64,000 nt of DNA, taken from the NCBI GenBank assembly GCA_031216915.1, contig CM062296.1:668998753-669062752 (forward strand). The letters are read 5' to 3'. The notes beneath the pieces are model-generated. The model was given only the letters and a program-made list of their open reading frames with translations, was not told the origin of the DNA and did no database searches. Both the position numbers and the translations under genes were made by a program. Shown here one piece after another: positions 62,928 to 64,000 of this stretch. Source of the DNA: Pictodentalium vernedei (Eukaryota; Mollusca; Scaphopoda; Dentaliida; Dentaliidae). Position 1 is the first letter of the stretch; the number at the start of each line of letters is the position of its first letter.

Positions 62928-64000
62928 CTAATGGCTATGGCAGACAACAGCCTGAGCAGAAGAAAGAGGACCCAAGGCAAAAAGGTCCTCCGACTGCTCC
63001 TGCAACTGGCGTAAATAAAAGGTGGAGAAAGTAGAAGCATTTCTCCAGTAGGCTGCCTGCATAACATCCGACAACTTGTCGGAGTCAGAATAAGCCCAAG
63101 AGGTAGACAGTGCCCGCACCTCGTGGGCAGAAATACGATTGGTAATACAATCGCCAGCTGCTAAACGACTATAAGCCGTACGAATAGCAAGACAAATCCA
63201 TCGAGAAATGGATTGAGGAGAGATCTTCTGTCGACCCGGAATGAGAGACAGAAAAAACCGTTTTCTGCCCTTCCGTATGAAGCGTGTCCGATCAAGATAA
63301 ATGCGAATAGCACGGACCGGACAGAGCAAAGGGCGAGTACCCTCAACAGAGGGAAGAGCCCTGATACAGATAGGAGGAGGAGTAGTATCTGGTAACTGAT
63401 TCTTAGCCAAAAAGGAGCAATCAGTGGTAAAAGTAACACTGTTGGGAGAACTCCTAAAAAAGGCCGGGTCAACCGAGAGGGCGTGAAGCTCACTAACCCG
63501 TCTGGCCGAAGCAAATGCCATCAGAAAAGCCGTCTTGTATGTGAGAAATTGCATATCCACCTGGGATAAAGGTTCGAACGGCGCCCCCCCCAAGCAAAGC
63601 AGCACCCACGAAAGATTCCATCGTGGAGTAAGCTGCAAAGTCCGAGGCCTTTTCAAAGAAAAGTGCCGAACAAGCTTGGAGAGGTAAGGATTAGTGCCGA
63701 TACGACGCTTCCCCACATAAGAAAAAGTCTCTGAAAGCATAGACCTGTAACCCTTGATGGTAACAGGCTGGAGACCCCGAGAATCAAACAGATATACCAG
63801 AAACTCCGCAATCTGTGAAATCGAAGGATTGGCATAATCAACAGAGTGATCAGCACACCATCGACAGAAGACCTTCCATTTAGCTGCATAAGCTAAACCA
63901 GTGGAGTGCCTCCTTGAAGAAGAAATGCACTCCACTGCTCGTCTCGAAAAACCTCTACGGAGGAGACAGGACCTGACAAAAGATATGCGTGAAGGCACAA
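62928..64000 (-). CDS. DIRS-like tyrosine recombinase, 5' end beyond window
   Basis: The frame stays open to the window edge (no ATG near 63998), so the visible 356 residues are the C-terminal part. Counting from the first complete codon: a SAM-like N-terminal domain (about 20-120: ISSSRRHSTGLAYAAKWKVF ... VTIKGYRSMLSETF), then a catalytic domain with Arg I in ASARRVSEL (R167), HEVR box II (H292, R295), AAYWRN (W318) and the nucleophile in FSTFYLR (Y328). All expected key residues are present, so the domain may be functional. In DIRS elements this enzyme inserts the circular DNA copy without making a target duplication. Crypton is an alternative class, but the neighbouring terminal repeats favour DIRS. 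Confidence 0.8.
   Translation of the reverse strand, partial: VPSRISFVRSCLLRRGFSRRAVECISSSRRHSTGLAYAAKWKVFCRWCADHSVDYANPSISQIAEFLVYLFDSRGLQPVTIKGYRSMLSETFSYVGKRRIGTNPYLSKLVRHFSLKRPRTLQLTPRWNLSWVLLCLGGAPFEPLSQVDMQFLTYKTAFLMAFASARRVSELHALSVDPAFFRSSPNSVTFTTDCSFLAKNQLPDTTPPPICIRALPSVEGTRPLLCPVRAIRIYLDRTRFIRKGRKRFFLSLIPGRQKISPQSISRWICLAIRTAYSRLAAGDCITNRISAHEVRALSTSWAYSDSDKLSDVMQAAYWRNASTFSTFYLRQLQEQSEDLFALGPLSSAQAVVCHSH

Larger units (their letters stand above)
62253..64000 (-). mobile_element. 3' part of a DIRS-like tyrosine-recombinase retrotransposon
   Basis: Reading on minus, a tyrosine recombinase ORF (from the window edge to 62928) is followed by about 250 bp of 3' sequence and then a terminal structure: 58-bp perfect inverted repeats (62253-62310 and 62621-62678), and a 20-bp direct repeat (ACAATTGTTTACTACAGGCT at 62300-62319 and 62691-62710). 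DIRS and related elements carry inverted or split direct repeats and an internal complementary region instead of LTRs; this arrangement fits. RT/RNase H would lie beyond the window. Confidence 0.7.

Noticed and set aside
62689-63067. Overlapping open frames on both strands near the DIRS-like 3' end (62689-62922, 62816-63034, 62825-63067)
   Set aside because: They are shadows of the recombinase ORF end and 3' sequence, with no motifs.
63161-63889. Additional minus-strand open frames of 117 and 78 codons
   Set aside because: Alternative frames of the recombinase coding sequence.

Overview
The window is AT-rich eukaryotic DNA made almost entirely of mobile elements and their remains. I see no convincing intron-containing host gene, rRNA gene or functional tRNA gene, and no bacterial features. 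The repeat content (tRNA- and 5S-derived SINEs with a shared body, Helentron/'pearl'-like elements with tandem-repeat cores, DIRS-type tyrosine recombinase, hAT, pogo-like and TTAA-type foldback MITEs) suggests a marine invertebrate. A bivalve or other lophotrochozoan is my first guess, but the sequence alone does not settle this.

Layout. 1-4980: a tandem array of about 170-180 bp monomers (620-2556) split by a SINE, then foldback MITEs and a tRNA-derived SINE. 4983-13868: a second tandem array of about 168 bp monomers, cut by a 6.56 kb DNA transposon (6581-13138). That transposon has about 165 bp imperfect terminal inverted repeats, a TAA target duplication and one very long intact ORF on the minus strand. 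The predicted protein has two N-terminal zinc-binding modules, a conserved central core, a C-terminal region with the acidic-residue pattern of a PIN/FEN1-type nuclease, and a Tesmin/TSO1-like CXC domain at the very end. It is the most intact gene here and the best candidate for a poorly described system. 14-21 kb: SINE, pogo-like and TTAA MITEs and a LINE 3' remnant. 21.1-24.1 kb: a Helentron-like element with a 16-monomer core, organised as a four-monomer higher-order repeat, sitting inside a TTAA MITE; a shorter relative lies at 39.5-40.8 kb. 24-60 kb: dense nests of MITE families (hAT-type with 8-bp duplications, pogo/mariner-type with TA, piggyBac-like with TTAA), SINEs and a LINE tail. 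60.3-60.5 kb: a C-terminal fragment of a hAT transposase, hemmed in by two hAT MITEs. 62.25-64.0 kb: the 3' part of a DIRS-like retrotransposon with a tyrosine recombinase ORF that runs off the window edge.

How the parts relate. Nesting gives a relative chronology: Helentron-like element into TTAA MITE, transposon into tandem array, hAT MITEs into SINEs, and SINE into hAT MITE into hAT transposase remnant. Two hAT-type families carry the TTAA palindromic MITE at the same internal position in every copy, so they appear to have captured it and amplified as composites. Many unrelated MITE families carry a long central palindrome whose two arms stay matched even where subfamilies differ.
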